A stretch of 44,956 nucleotides of DNA, from assembly GCF_016786325.1 (NCBI RefSeq), contig NZ_JADWYU010000112.1, positions 1 through 44,956 on the forward strand, in the 5' to 3' direction. This stretch comes from Frankia nepalensis (lineage in GTDB: Bacteria; Actinomycetota; Actinomycetes; Frankiales; Frankiaceae). Under the pieces are notes generated by a model. It worked only from the letters and a program-made list of their open reading frames with translations. It made no database searches and was not told the DNA's origin. Shown here piece by piece: positions 1 through 8,670 of this stretch; the first letter of the stretch is position 1; each line of letters opens with the position of its first letter. The position numbers and the translations under genes were made by a program.

Positions 1-72
1 ACCTGGGACACCAGCGACCTCTCCTACGCGCGCCCGCTGACCATGGAGACCGAGCCCGCCACCCGCTGGTAG
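1..72 (+). CDS. C-terminal tail of an unrecognised protein (partial)
   Basis: Frame 1 is open from the window edge and stops at TAG (70-72). It encodes 23 residues ending in ETEPATRW. The fragment is too short to assign to a family. It lies directly upstream of an SDR remnant and could belong to the same former oxidative operon. Low confidence because only codon frame and position support it. Confidence 0.35.
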   Translation, partial: TWDTSDLSYARPLTMETEPATRW

Positions 73-79
73 CGCCCAG

Positions 80-385
80 TTGATGACCACTACTCGACGG
101 CGAAAGCCGGCGTCGTCGGGTTGCCAACGCCCTCACGCTCGAACTGGGATCGCAGGGCATCACGGTCAACACGATCCCGTCAGGCTTCGTCGACACCCGA
201 TGCTGCGCAGGTCTGAATCCCGTGGCGTCCTCGGGAAGGGCGTCGGCCAACACGAGGCGACCACTTCCGTCCGCCGAGTCGGCCAGCCCGAAGACATCGC
301 CGCGGCGTGCGCGTTCCTGGCCCGTGCGGACGCCGGCTACATCACCGGCCAGGTCATCGCGCGCAACTGCGGAAGGACCACCTGA
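80..385 (+). pseudogene. Short-chain dehydrogenase/reductase (SDR) C-terminal remnant, frameshifted
   Basis: Three consecutive pieces of a classical SDR are readable in three different frames. First comes the active-site helix HYSTAKAGVVGL from about position 88. Then ANALTLELGSQGITVNTIPS follows from about 126. Then MLRR and VGQPEDIAAACAFLARADAG-YITGQV run to the stop at 385. The usual SDR order (YxxxK, then GITVN, then PEDIA and GYITGQ) is kept, so this is one gene with two indels. The N-terminal Rossmann half (TGxxxGxG) is missing, so it is also truncated at the 5' end. It is non-functional as it stands. The downstream gene starts one base after its stop, which suggests the two were once co-transcribed. 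Confidence 0.75.
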
Positions 386-386
386 C

Positions 387-1025
387 ATGGCACGCATCGA
401 ACCGCTCACGATCAAGCAGTGGCCGCCGCAGATGCGGGAGGCTCTGGCCGCGATGCTTCCACCCGAGCCGCGCCACCCACGTCCCGTCCGCGAGGACCGG
501 CCGATGTCGAGGAACACGCTCGGAACGCTCGCGCACCACCCGGCGCTGAGCCGGGCGTTCTTCACCTTCAACGGCCACGTCATCATGGCGACCACCCTGT
601 CCGAGCGGCAGCGCGAGTTGCTCGTCCTGCGGGTCGCGACACTGCGACAGTCCGCCTACGAATGGGCGCAGCACATCTACATGGGTCGTGACGCCGGGCT
701 GACCGACGAGGAGATCAGTCGGATCGCCTACGGGCCGGACGCACCCTTCTGGACTCCGCTGGAATCGGCGCTCCTACGCTGCGTCGACGAACTGGTCCGC
801 GACGGCGCGATAAGCGAGCCGACCTGGACCGTGCTCGCCGGCGAACTCGACGCCCAGCAACTGCTCGACGTGATCTTCACCGTGGGCGCCTACGAGACGA
901 TCGCCTGGATGATGCGCTCGTTCGACCTTGACCTCGACCCCGAACTGGTCGAGCTGCGGTCGAAGCCCTACGTGGCCCCCGTTCACACCCCCGTCGGGGC
1001 TCCCATAGAAAGGCAGGATCTGTGA
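387..1025 (+). CDS. Carboxymuconolactone decarboxylase / AhpD-like family protein
   Basis: A 212-residue protein starting MARIEPLTIKQWPPQM. The central part (about residues 45-110) has the CMD/AhpD-like helical repeat pattern: LGTLAHHPALSRAFFTFNGH, then LSERQRELLVLRVATLRQSAYEWAQH. The family's catalytic CxxC-type pair is not present: the position after the RVATLRQS helix reads AYEWAQH. This matches the many CMD-like proteins annotated next to dehydrogenases and oxygenases, whose function is mostly unknown. ATG at 387 is chosen because it follows the SDR stop by one base and gives the typical family N-terminus; the frame is open further upstream. The stop overlaps the GTG of the dioxygenase gene by 4 bases (GTGA), so translational coupling is likely. 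Confidence 0.8.
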   Translation: MARIEPLTIKQWPPQMREALAAMLPPEPRHPRPVREDRPMSRNTLGTLAHHPALSRAFFTFNGHVIMATTLSERQRELLVLRVATLRQSAYEWAQHIYMGRDAGLTDEEISRIAYGPDAPFWTPLESALLRCVDELVRDGAISEPTWTVLAGELDAQQLLDVIFTVGAYETIAWMMRSFDLDLDPELVELRSKPYVAPVHTPVGAPIERQDL

Positions 1026-1855
1026 GCGTCACCGCTACTCCGGTCACCCCTGAGGTCGGCGTTGAGATCACCGGGCTGACCGGTCGCCAGTTCGTCGCCC
1101 CGCGCGTCGCCGCCGACTGCCAGGCCGCTCTGGACATCTACGGCGTGGTGGTCTACCGCGAGGCGCATATCGACGATGATGACCTCGTGACCTTCAGCCG
1201 GCTGCTCGGCGAGGTCATCCTGGCCCCCATGGGCGGCCTCAAGACCCACCCCGCGATCTCGCCGATCAGCCTCGACCCGACCAACAGCGAGCTGGCCAAC
1301 TACCGGAGGAGCACGTTCTTCTGGCATATCGACGGCGTCAACGACGACGTGCCGCAGAAGGCGAGCCTCCTCGCCGCGCGCCGCGTCGCTGATGAGGGAG
1401 GCGACACCGAGTTCGCCAACACCTAAGCCGCCTACGACGCCCTGCCCGACGACGAAAAGGAGCACCTGGCCGCCCTTCGCGTCGTGCACAGCATGGCCGC
1501 GACCCAGCTGCTGTCGTATCCCAACCCCTCCGACAAGCAGCGGGCTGCCTGGGACCAGGTGCCCTCCCGCGAACACCCGCTGGTCTGGACCCGCCGCAGC
1601 GGACGCAAGTCGCTGCTCATCGGAGCCACCACCGAGCACGTTGTCGGCCTGCCACCTGACGAAGGCCGCGCCCTGCTCGACCGGCTCCTCGTGTGGTCCG
1701 CCCAACCGCGGTTCGTACTCCGTCACCGGTGGCACCCAGGCGACCTGGTGATCTGGGACAACACCGGCATGCTTCACCGAGCCCTGCCCTACGAACCGAC
1801 TTCCCCTCGGCTGTTGCACCGCACGACCCTGGCTGGCGTCGAGACCATCGCTTGA
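1022..1855 (+). pseudogene. TauD/TfdA-family Fe(II)/2-oxoglutarate dioxygenase interrupted by an in-frame TAA
   Basis: The reading frame from GTG 1022 to TGA 1855 encodes a nearly full TauD/TfdA dioxygenase (277 codons) except for one TAA at 1424-1426 (codon 135). Upstream of the stop are the HxD iron-binding motif (FWHIDG, His about 102) and GGDTEFANT. Immediately downstream, in the same frame, it continues AAYDALPDDEKEHL and ends with the distal segment DLVIWDNTGMLHRALPYE, which supplies the second iron His and the arginine region. The family usually has an aromatic residue (Tyr) at the stop position, so a TAC or TAT to TAA change explains it. No other frameshift is visible, so the lesion looks recent. 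The gene is coupled to the CMD-like gene by a 4-base overlap. If the stop is real, only a short inactive fragment is made. Confidence 0.85.
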
Positions 1856-1934
1856 GCGGACCGGGCCGATGTCTTCGGTGCGGTCTTCGCCTACCTGGAC
1901 AAGATCCTTCTGATGGCCAGCGAGTGTCTGCGGC

Positions 1935-2635
1935 GCTGTCTGCTGCATCGGCTGGTTGAAGCGTGCAAATACCTGCCCGGCCGGCGGTCGAGCGCGACAA
2001 GGAGGGTGGGGCGCGGCGCGGAAGGACGAGGTGCGCCCGGCGGCACAGGATGACGGGCGACCTGGGTGCCTGGCTGTGCCTCCGGAGGGCAAAGCCGGCT
2101 AGGAGCTGAAGCCGCCCAGGGCGGACCTGGGGCCGACGCGGGGTCACTGTGTTAGTGCGGTGACCCCGCATCGGCATCCAGAGGAACTTGCTGGTCGGAC
2201 TGATGGGCACCCGGCCGGCCGGATGCCCCACCTGCTGTCTTGCACCCATCTGTCCCGCGGCCCCCGTTGCAGCCAGCGAGCTTGACACGAACGACTACGC
2301 CAGGCTCCTGGACAGGCGCCTACCAGTAGCCCGGCGCGCCGATCGTGCTGGTCCACAACAACCTAAGCACCCACCGCAGCGCCGCGATGCACGGCTGATC
2401 GACGCCCGGCCTGAGCAGACCGCCTACCAGCTTCGGCCAACGGCTCCGAGCTCCACCCTTGTCGAGCGGTCTGGGCCAGATGAAAAGGTCCCTGGCCAAC
2501 CTGGTCAGCCAGCGTCGATCAGCTCGACGCCCTCGTGGTTAACACCTCGAGTGGATGCAGTACCGTCCACAGCTCTTGGCCGGTTTCGTCGCCAGAACTG
2601 GCCTGGACCTCCAACCGCCGACCATCATGGGTTAA
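1935..2635 (+). pseudogene. IS630-family transposase remnant (multiple frameshifts)
   Basis: Fragments typical of IS630 DDE transposases occur in the correct order but in several frames. ELKPPRA and RTWGRRG lie near 2105-2140. A VGLMGTRPAG-like strand lies near 2190, and TNDYARLLD near 2290. PIVLVHNNLSTHRSAAMH near 2335-2390 corresponds to the family's PIVLVWDNLNTH motif with the catalytic Asp changed. MKRSLANLV lies near 2480, and the C-terminus MQYRPQLLAGFVARTGLDL ends at TAA 2633-2635. An in-frame TAG precedes ELKPP. Terminal inverted repeats were not identified. The element is clearly inactive. It separates the broken dioxygenase from SBP1 and suggests the left edge is an old insertion zone. 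Confidence 0.6.
2138..2169. repeat. Perfect 10-bp inverted repeat
   Basis: GCGGGGTCAC (2138-2147) and GTGACCCCGC (2160-2169) are separated by 12 bases. The hairpin lies inside the IS630 remnant and has no T-tract. It could be a chance palindrome, a relic of insertion, or a weak terminator for the upstream operon. Confidence 0.4.
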
Positions 2636-2636
2636 A

Positions 2637-2670
2637 GATCTCCAGTGATGGAGCTGGACTGGATCTTTTT
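2637..2670 (+). terminator. Possible intrinsic terminator
   Basis: GATCTCCAGT (2637-2646) can pair with ACTGGATC (2658-2665), with a two-base bulge, and is followed by TTTTT (2666-2670). It sits between the end of the IS630 remnant and the 3' end of SBP1, which converge here. A run of T is unusual in this GC-rich window. Confidence 0.4.
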
Positions 2671-2679
2671 CGTCGCCCG

Positions 2680-4011
2680 TCAGTCCGCGATTGGAGTGTT
2701 GCCGAGGACCTTGTACTCGGCGGGCTGGCCTTTGCTGTCCAGGGTCGTGGACAAGCCGCCAAGGACGCAGACGGCTGGCGCCCCCGGGACGGCCTTGCCG
2801 TTGCAACGGTACTTGATTCCGCCGCCGCCGGGCAGGTCCGTCTCTTTCATAGCTTTGATCGTCGACGCGATAGCCGTCGAGGTGATGTCACCGGAGATGC
2901 CTTCGACCGCCTGCTGGAAACCGGCAGCGATCATGAACATGATCATGCCGTCCTGGGTGCTGAGGTCGATGTCCTCGCCGTAGGTCTCGGCGACCTGAGT
3001 GTAGAGACGCATTGACGGGCTGTCCGGGCCGATCGGCGCGGAGGCGGAAACGATCACGCCATCAAGCGTGCTGCCAGAAACGGCTGCGCGGGTGGCGTCG
3101 GTGACGCACTGGGAGATCGCGCTGATGGTGCCAGTGAAACCGACAGCCTTGAGGCCGTTGATCGCGCTGATGCAGAACGAGTCGTTGCCGAGGATGAAGA
3201 CCTGATCGGAGCCGTTGCCGACGATCTGCTGCATCTGGGGCGTCATGTCGGCTGTGCCGGGTGCGATCCGGAGCAACTCGTAGTCAACGCCGGCCTTCTG
3301 GAACAGGGGCGGCGCGACCTCCTGGGCGGAGCGCAGCGCGGCAGGGACGTCGATGACGATCGCGGTGACCTTCTTGTTGCCCATGTCCTTGGCGACCTGG
3401 ATCGGGAGGTCGATAACGGAGAAGGTTGGGTTTCCTAGTGAGAAGGTCGTCGGGCTGGCGAGGAGATCGGGATCGTCCGAGCCGTAGAGCATGACGGGGA
3501 TGTGGGCGTCGTTCAGCGGTTTCCAAGCGCTCTCGATGACGGCTGACGTGCCGATGAGGGCGGCGGTGACGCCGTCGTGAACCAGTTCGTTGCCGCAGTC
3601 GGTGGCCTTGGACGGGTCCCCCAAGGTTTCGCAGATCGTCAACTCGATGGGGTGGCCGCCGAGCCCCGACTTGTGCTCGTTGATCCACTTGGCGGTGGCC
3701 TCGGCCACCCTGTTGTCGTTTCGATGATCAGCGATTGGGCTGGCCCCGTCCGTGATCACGCCGATCTTGACTGGCGTACCAGTGGCCTTCGCGATTGGAC
3801 CGAGCAGGTCCTCGGAACTCGCGGAGCCGTTGGCCGTGGGGGTGGAGTCGCTCTGCTCGTCGGAGCCGCAGGCCGAGGTGAGGGCCAGTGTCGCGGTCAG
3901 GAGGGCGACCAGCGGTAAACCCGCCGCACGGGTGCGCTTCTGCGGGGCTGCGACGGATCGCAGCGATGCGGCCAATGCCCGGTGGGTGACCAGTCTCCTG
4001 ATGTCTAGCAT
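2680..4011 (-). CDS. ABC-type solute-binding lipoprotein, Leu/Ile/Val (type I periplasmic) fold (SBP1)
   Basis: A 443-residue secreted lipoprotein. The N-terminus MLDIRRLVTHRALAASLRS leads into a hydrophobic stretch and the lipobox LTSAC, followed by an acidic/Ser-rich linker. The mature part begins TPVKIGVITDGASP and continues with ATAKWINEHKSGLGGHPIEL, ATDCGNELV and LGNDSFCISAINGLKAVGFTG, the pattern of Peripla_BP_6/LivK proteins. The start is ATG at 4011, preceded by AAGGCGG, although the frame is open further upstream. It closely resembles SBP2 (40092-41426) over its whole length, including the conserved Cys positions. No permease or ATPase genes lie beside it, so it is either an orphan receptor or uses a transporter encoded elsewhere. 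A tandem 15-bp motif lies about 550 bp upstream. The ligand is unknown. Confidence 0.9.
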   Translation of the reverse strand: MLDIRRLVTHRALAASLRSVAAPQKRTRAAGLPLVALLTATLALTSACGSDEQSDSTPTANGSASSEDLLGPIAKATGTPVKIGVITDGASPIADHRNDNRVAEATAKWINEHKSGLGGHPIELTICETLGDPSKATDCGNELVHDGVTAALIGTSAVIESAWKPLNDAHIPVMLYGSDDPDLLASPTTFSLGNPTFSVIDLPIQVAKDMGNKKVTAIVIDVPAALRSAQEVAPPLFQKAGVDYELLRIAPGTADMTPQMQQIVGNGSDQVFILGNDSFCISAINGLKAVGFTGTISAISQCVTDATRAAVSGSTLDGVIVSASAPIGPDSPSMRLYTQVAETYGEDIDLSTQDGMIMFMIAAGFQQAVEGISGDITSTAIASTIKAMKETDLPGGGGIKYRCNGKAVPGAPAVCVLGGLSTTLDSKGQPAEYKVLGNTPIAD

Positions 4012-4869
4012 GTTCCGCCTTGTCGCCAGATGGTATGACTTCGACGAAAGCCGAACCGTGAACGAAAACTGGCTGACGGTTCGGCTGGGAAACTTTTTAA
4101 ACTCAGGACGGCCTCGAACGTCGCCCAAAGTGGCGCGATCAAAGGCGCTGGAGGCTTGGCGCCTTGAGTCTTGGCGCACCAGAAAGGCCGCGCAGGCCAA
4201 TTGGAGATGATCGCCAGGTCGAGCGACACCCTACGTGCGCGGTCGAGGAAATCGCCTCAACACGCCTTGGTGGCGCCGAGTGTCATGGCTGTCGGTGAAG
4301 GTGCGTCAAACTGGCAGTAGTGCGCCGAGCGGCGGGTCCTCGTGCCGGACGCCACCCATGATTTCCGTCTCGTTGTCAACGCCGAATCACCCACGTCGCC
4401 AGTGCCGATCGTTGTCATGACCATCCCCTCTGACGCGCTCCTATAACGTGCGGACGCCCATGCTGTTGTCCGTGGGTCGACGCCGAGCCTCCAGTAGGCG
4501 GGCAGGTGAACGGGCAGACAGTCGATTTTCCTCACACTCGCAGCAGGATGTTGCACGTCTGTATAGCAGGATTTTGCGCTACTGTACAGCAGCTGTCGCG
4601 GACGCGGTGGAGGACGCCGCATGGCACTGGGGCGGGCGGGCCGAGTGCGGCGCGCGGTCCCTACGAGGACGATGGCATCGGTGAGATGCCCAGCGCCGAC
4701 CTCCTTGCCGCTGTCGGACTCCGGGCGGCCTGGTCGTCGCGATCGACCTGTTCGAGATCGAAGGCCGCCCGGCCGGCCCGGGCCAGCCCACCGTCGTCGA
4801 CCTGCGCGACAAGCGCCACCGCCGTACCGCCGCCACAGGCTAGGGCGCCGCCGGCCACGCGTCAGACGG
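4012..4869. other. Intergenic stretch without a convincing gene
   Basis: Apart from the tandem motif at 4553-4590, nothing recognisable was found here. A short frame before the exporter gene end (about 4729-4848, reading GLVVAIDLFEIEGRP) could be a gene relic but has no plausible start and was not assigned. Confidence 0.5.
4553..4590. promoter_or_regulatory. Tandem 15-bp operator-like motif upstream of SBP1
   Basis: GCACGTCTGTATAGC (4553-4567) and GCGCTACTGTACAGC (4576-4590) are two similar 15-mers 23 bp apart, about two helical turns. A matching pair with almost the same spacing lies upstream of the paralogous SBP2 gene (39311-39349), and a single copy precedes the P450 gene (41901-41915). 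This suggests a shared transcription factor whose gene is not in the window. The strand and distance to the SBP1 start (about 540 bp) leave the target promoter uncertain. Confidence 0.5.
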
Positions 4870-6819
4870 TCAGCGGAGGGCGGACGCCGGGTCACCAAAC
4901 TGGGCCACGTGCAGGCGCGCGTAGGAGCCGCCCGCGGCCAGAAGTGTTTCGTGCGTGCCCTGCTCGACTATGGTGCCCTCTTCCATGACGACGATGGTGT
5001 CGGCGTCGCGGATCGTGGACAGGCGGTGCGCGATGACGAACGCCGTACGGCCTTCGCGCAGCCTGGCCATGGCCTGCTGGATGAGGACTTCGGTGCGGGT
5101 GTCGACGGAGCTGGTCGCCTCGTCGAGCACGAGGATCGTGGGCTCGACGAGGAATGCTCGGGCGATAGTGAGCAGCTGCTTCTCTCCGGCGCTGACGCCG
5201 GAACCGTCCTCGTCGATCACTGTGTCGTAGCCGGCGGGCAGGGTGCGGATGAACCGGTCGGCGTGGGCTGCTCGCGCCGCGGCGACGATCTGCTCCCGGG
5301 TGGCGTCGTGGGCGCCGTAGGCGATGTTGTCGGCGATGGTGCCGCCGAACAGCCAGGTGTCCTGCAGGACCATGCCGATACAAGAACGCAGCCGCTCGCG
5401 TGGCAGGACGGCGATGTCGACGCCGTCCAGGGTGATGCGCCCCGCGTCGAGGTCGTAGAACCGCAGGAGCAGGTTGACCAGGGTGGTCTTGCCGGCGCCC
5501 GTGGGGCCGACGACGGCGATGGTGTGGCCGGGCTCGGCAACCAGTGACAGGTTCTCGATGAGCGGCCGGGCGGAGCTGTAGCCGAAGGTTACGTCCTCGA
5601 ACGCCACCCGACCGGTGACCGGCGTCGCCAGAAGGTTCGGCTCGGCGGGGTCCGGCGTCTGCTCGGGCGCGTCGAGGATCTCGTAGATCCGTTCAGCCGA
5701 GGCGAGGCCGGACTGCACCATGCCGGCCATGCTCGCCAGATAGACAAGTGGCTGGCTGTACTGGCGCGAGTACTGGATGAACGCCTGGATGTCGCCGACC
5801 GTCAGCGCGCCGGCGGCGATCCGTATCCCGCCGACGACCGCCACGAGGACGTAGTTGAGGTTGCTCAGGAACACCATCGCCGGCTGGATGAAGCTTGAGA
5901 CGGACTGTGCCCGGTAGGCCGTCTCGGTCACCTTGTCGTTTCCCTCGGCGAAGACCTCGGCCGCCTGCCGCTCGCGCCCGAAGGCCTTGACCACCGCGTG
6001 GCCGGTGTACATCTCCTCGATGTGGCCGCCCAGGCGCCCGGTCTGTTTCCACTGCTCCTGGTAGAGCGGTTGCGCGCGTCGGGCGACCAGCATCACGACG
6101 AGCAGGGACAGCGGGGCGGTGACGAGTGTGATCAGCGCCAGCAGCCACGAGATCCAGAACATCGCGGCCAGCATGCCCGCGATGCTGAACAGCGGGATGA
6201 CGAGCTGGCTGAGTGTCTGCTGGAGGCTCTGGCTGAGGTTGTCGATGTCGTTGGTGACCCGGCTGAGGATGTCGCCGCGGCGGTGCTGGTCGAAATACGA
6301 GACGGGTACCCGCGAGATCTTGACCTCGATCTCTTGGCGGAGCGCGCGGATGACGCGCTGCACGGCGAGGTTGGCCATCCATCCCTGGACGAAGGCGCAC
6401 AGACCGGCACCCAGGTAGACCAGCGTCGCGTACAGCAGCGTGCGCCCGAGTGTTTCGGTGTCGACGCCGTGACCGGGGACGAAGTCCACGGTGCGCAGCA
6501 TCCGCGCGATGGTGTCGTGGCCCTGCGCGTTCAGGTCGTCGACGACCTCGGCCCTGGTAGTGCCCGCATCGAGCTCGCGCCCGATGGCGCCGGCCAGCAC
6601 GAGGTCGGTCGCGCGGCCGAGCAGCCAGGGGCCGGCGGCTGTCAGGACGACGCTGGCGACGGCGAAAACGCCGGTTCCCGCGAGCAAGGCACGCTGCTGG
6701 CGTACCGCGTGCCACAGGCGACGGGCCACGGCGCGCGTGTCGGTGGACCGGTCGGGCTGGCGGGGGGCGGGAACCGCGGCGGCCGCGGCTCGGTCGCGGG
6801 AGTGTCGGGTCCCTCTCAT
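4870..6819 (-). CDS. ABC exporter half-transporter, catalytic partner (subunit B)
   Basis: A 649-residue type IV ABC exporter with a membrane domain (about residues 45-370) fused to an ATPase domain. The ATPase has Walker A GPTGAGKTT (Lys about 444), Walker B ILVLDEATSSVD with the catalytic Glu, and the switch His in IAHRLSTI. The signature motif is degenerate: GVSAGEKQ instead of LSGGQ. The partner has the complementary defects, so the pair fits a heterodimeric exporter with one active ATP site (TmrAB, TM287/288 and LmrCD type). The start ATG (6819) overlaps the partner's TGA by 4 bases, so expression is coupled. The membrane part carries an extended loop (about residues 80-115) between the first two helices. 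Substrate unknown; drug or lipid export is the family's usual role. Confidence 0.9.
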   Translation of the reverse strand: MRGTRHSRDRAAAAAVPAPRQPDRSTDTRAVARRLWHAVRQQRALLAGTGVFAVASVVLTAAGPWLLGRATDLVLAGAIGRELDAGTTRAEVVDDLNAQGHDTIARMLRTVDFVPGHGVDTETLGRTLLYATLVYLGAGLCAFVQGWMANLAVQRVIRALRQEIEVKISRVPVSYFDQHRRGDILSRVTNDIDNLSQSLQQTLSQLVIPLFSIAGMLAAMFWISWLLALITLVTAPLSLLVVMLVARRAQPLYQEQWKQTGRLGGHIEEMYTGHAVVKAFGRERQAAEVFAEGNDKVTETAYRAQSVSSFIQPAMVFLSNLNYVLVAVVGGIRIAAGALTVGDIQAFIQYSRQYSQPLVYLASMAGMVQSGLASAERIYEILDAPEQTPDPAEPNLLATPVTGRVAFEDVTFGYSSARPLIENLSLVAEPGHTIAVVGPTGAGKTTLVNLLLRFYDLDAGRITLDGVDIAVLPRERLRSCIGMVLQDTWLFGGTIADNIAYGAHDATREQIVAAARAAHADRFIRTLPAGYDTVIDEDGSGVSAGEKQLLTIARAFLVEPTILVLDEATSSVDTRTEVLIQQAMARLREGRTAFVIAHRLSTIRDADTIVVMEEGTIVEQGTHETLLAAGGSYARLHVAQFGDPASALR

Positions 6820-8549
6820 GCCGCTTCCGCCTCGGTGAGCTGGGACAGCACGATTTCGCGGTAGGTCGCGTTGCCGGCGAACAGCTCGCCGTGGGTGCCG
6901 GTACCGACGACCCGGCCCTCGTCGAGCACGACGATGCGGTCGGCGCCGCGGATCGTGTTCACGCGCTGGGCCACGATGATGACAGCCGACCCGGACGTGT
7001 GCCGGACCAGGGCCGCCCGCAGTCGCGCGTCGGTCGAGTAGTCCAGGGCGGAGAAAGAGTCGTCGAACAGGTACACGTCGGGCCGGCCGACCAGGGCGCG
7101 CGCGATCGCGAGTCGTTGGCGCTGTCCGCCGGACAGGTTCGTGCCGCCCTGCGCGACCGGTGTGTCGAGGCCCTGGGGGAGGGCCTCGACGAACGCGCGT
7201 GCCTGGGCGATGTCCAGAGCCCACCATAGGTCGTCGTCGGTGGCGTCGGGATCGCCGTAGCGCAGGTTCGTGGCGACGGTGCCCGAGAACAGGTAAGGGC
7301 GCTGGGGGACGTATCCGATGGTCCTGCTCAGCAGGGTCTGGTCGAGGGACCGCGCGTCGACGCCACCGATCAGCACCGCGCCCTCGGAGGGATCAGCCAG
7401 TCGGGGGATCAGGCTGAGCAGGGTGCTCTTGCCGCTGCCGGTGCTGCCGATGACCGCGACGGTCTCGCCCCGGCCCGCGGTGATGCTGATGTCGTCGAGG
7501 ACGGGTGCCTCCGCGCCCGGGTAGCGGAATCCGACGTCACGCAGTTCGACATGCGCGGGGCGGGGGAGAGCAGCTACCGCGGACATGGGCGGGACGACGG
7601 TGCTGGCGGTGTCGAGGACCTCGCCGATGCGGCGGGCGCAGACCTGCGCGCGTGGCAGCATCCGCAGCAGGTAGGTCATCATGACGGCGGCCCCGAGGAT
7701 CTGCAGGACGTAGCCGAGAAACGCCGACAGCGCGCCGACCCCGATCGCGCCCGTCTCGACCCGCGCGGCGCCGAACCAGACCACGGCGACGCTGGCGACG
7801 CTGGCGACCGCGGTGACCAGGGGGAACATCAGCGCCATGAGCAGGCCGACGCGCGCGGAGACGTCGGTGAGCCGCGCGTTGGCGGCGTCGAAGCGCGCGT
7901 TCTCGCGCTCCTCCTGGACGAAGGCGCGGATGACCCGCAGCCCGATGATCTGCTCGCGCATGATCCGGTTTACCGAGTCTGTCGTGTCCTGCAGGGTGGC
8001 CGACAGCGGGGCCATGCGGCGCAGAATCCCCCAGGCCAACCCGCCGAGCACCGGCGCGACCACCGCGAGCAGGAGCGATAGCGGCGCGTCCTGAGCGAGG
8101 GCGAACACGACCCCGCCGACGCACATGATCGGCGCGGTGACCATGAACGTGAGCGTCGTCTGTACCAGCATCTGGACCTGTTGGACGTCGTTGGTCGTGC
8201 GGACCGTCAGGGACGCGGCCCCGAACCGGTTCAGCTCCCGGGCGGAGAAGGACTGCACCCGGGTGAACAACGACACGCGCAGGTCGCGCGCAAGGTACGA
8301 GCCAACCCGCGCCGCGACCCGCGCGGCACCGACGGTGCAGACCAGTTGCGCGAGCGACACGGCGGTCATGAGCGCGCCGAGGCGCCAGATGTAGGCCGTG
8401 TCGCCGGTCAGCACGCCTTTGTCGATCACGTCGGCGCTCAGGTCGGGCAGATAGAGCGCGGCGGCGGTCTGGGCGACCTGGAGTAGCGCCACGAGGATCA
8501 CGGCCCGCTGGTACGGGCGTGTGTAGGGCAGCAGCAGACGAAGCAGCAC
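6816..8549 (-). CDS. ABC exporter half-transporter, degenerate partner (subunit A)
   Basis: A 577-residue ABC exporter with six predicted membrane helices (about residues 15-310) followed by an ATPase domain. Walker A is GSTGSGKST (Lys about 374) and the signature LSGGQRQR is canonical. Walker B reads LFDDSFSALD, so the catalytic Glu is Asp, and the H-loop reads VAQRVNTI, with Gln replacing the switch His. These two changes mark the non-hydrolytic site of heterodimeric exporters. The start is GTG at 8549, with GAGG five bases upstream. It is the first gene of a two-gene operon and is divergent from the MarR gene at 8671, which probably controls it. Confidence 0.9.
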   Translation of the reverse strand: MLLRLLLPYTRPYQRAVILVALLQVAQTAAALYLPDLSADVIDKGVLTGDTAYIWRLGALMTAVSLAQLVCTVGAARVAARVGSYLARDLRVSLFTRVQSFSARELNRFGAASLTVRTTNDVQQVQMLVQTTLTFMVTAPIMCVGGVVFALAQDAPLSLLLAVVAPVLGGLAWGILRRMAPLSATLQDTTDSVNRIMREQIIGLRVIRAFVQEERENARFDAANARLTDVSARVGLLMALMFPLVTAVASVASVAVVWFGAARVETGAIGVGALSAFLGYVLQILGAAVMMTYLLRMLPRAQVCARRIGEVLDTASTVVPPMSAVAALPRPAHVELRDVGFRYPGAEAPVLDDISITAGRGETVAVIGSTGSGKSTLLSLIPRLADPSEGAVLIGGVDARSLDQTLLSRTIGYVPQRPYLFSGTVATNLRYGDPDATDDDLWWALDIAQARAFVEALPQGLDTPVAQGGTNLSGGQRQRLAIARALVGRPDVYLFDDSFSALDYSTDARLRAALVRHTSGSAVIIVAQRVNTIRGADRIVVLDEGRVVGTGTHGELFAGNATYREIVLSQLTEAEAA

Positions 8550-8574
8550 GGGGCCTCACATCGGCCGTCGGGTA

Positions 8575-8603
8575 GCGCCCAGACCTCGGTGTGGGCTGGG
8601 CGC
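8575..8603. repeat. Inverted repeat in the exporter/marR intergenic region
   Basis: GCGCCCAG (8575-8582) and CTGGGCGC (8596-8603) form perfect 8-bp arms 13 bases apart, just upstream of the exporter GTG. It may be an operator or a leader hairpin; the sequence alone cannot decide. Confidence 0.4.
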
Positions 8604-8632
8604 CTGCGAGACTAGGCCCACGAGGCGGGTTC

Positions 8633-8660
8633 CATCAAGTTAGATGTATCGTGATTGATG
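8633..8660. promoter_or_regulatory. AT-rich palindromic site, candidate MarR operator
   Basis: CATCAA (8633-8638) and TTGATG (8655-8660) are inverted arms 16 bases apart in an unusually AT-rich patch (about 8633-8665). The patch also carries the direct repeat GATGTA (8643-8648 and 8657-8662). It lies 10 bases before the marR start and between the two divergent units, the usual place for MarR autoregulation. Confidence 0.45.
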
Positions 8661-8670
8661 TAAGGTTGGC

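Noticed and set aside
2188-3015. Long plus-strand open frame across the IS630 remnant and the end of SBP1
   Set aside because: Its 3' half is antisense to the clear SBP1 gene and its 5' half holds only one frame of the transposase remnant.
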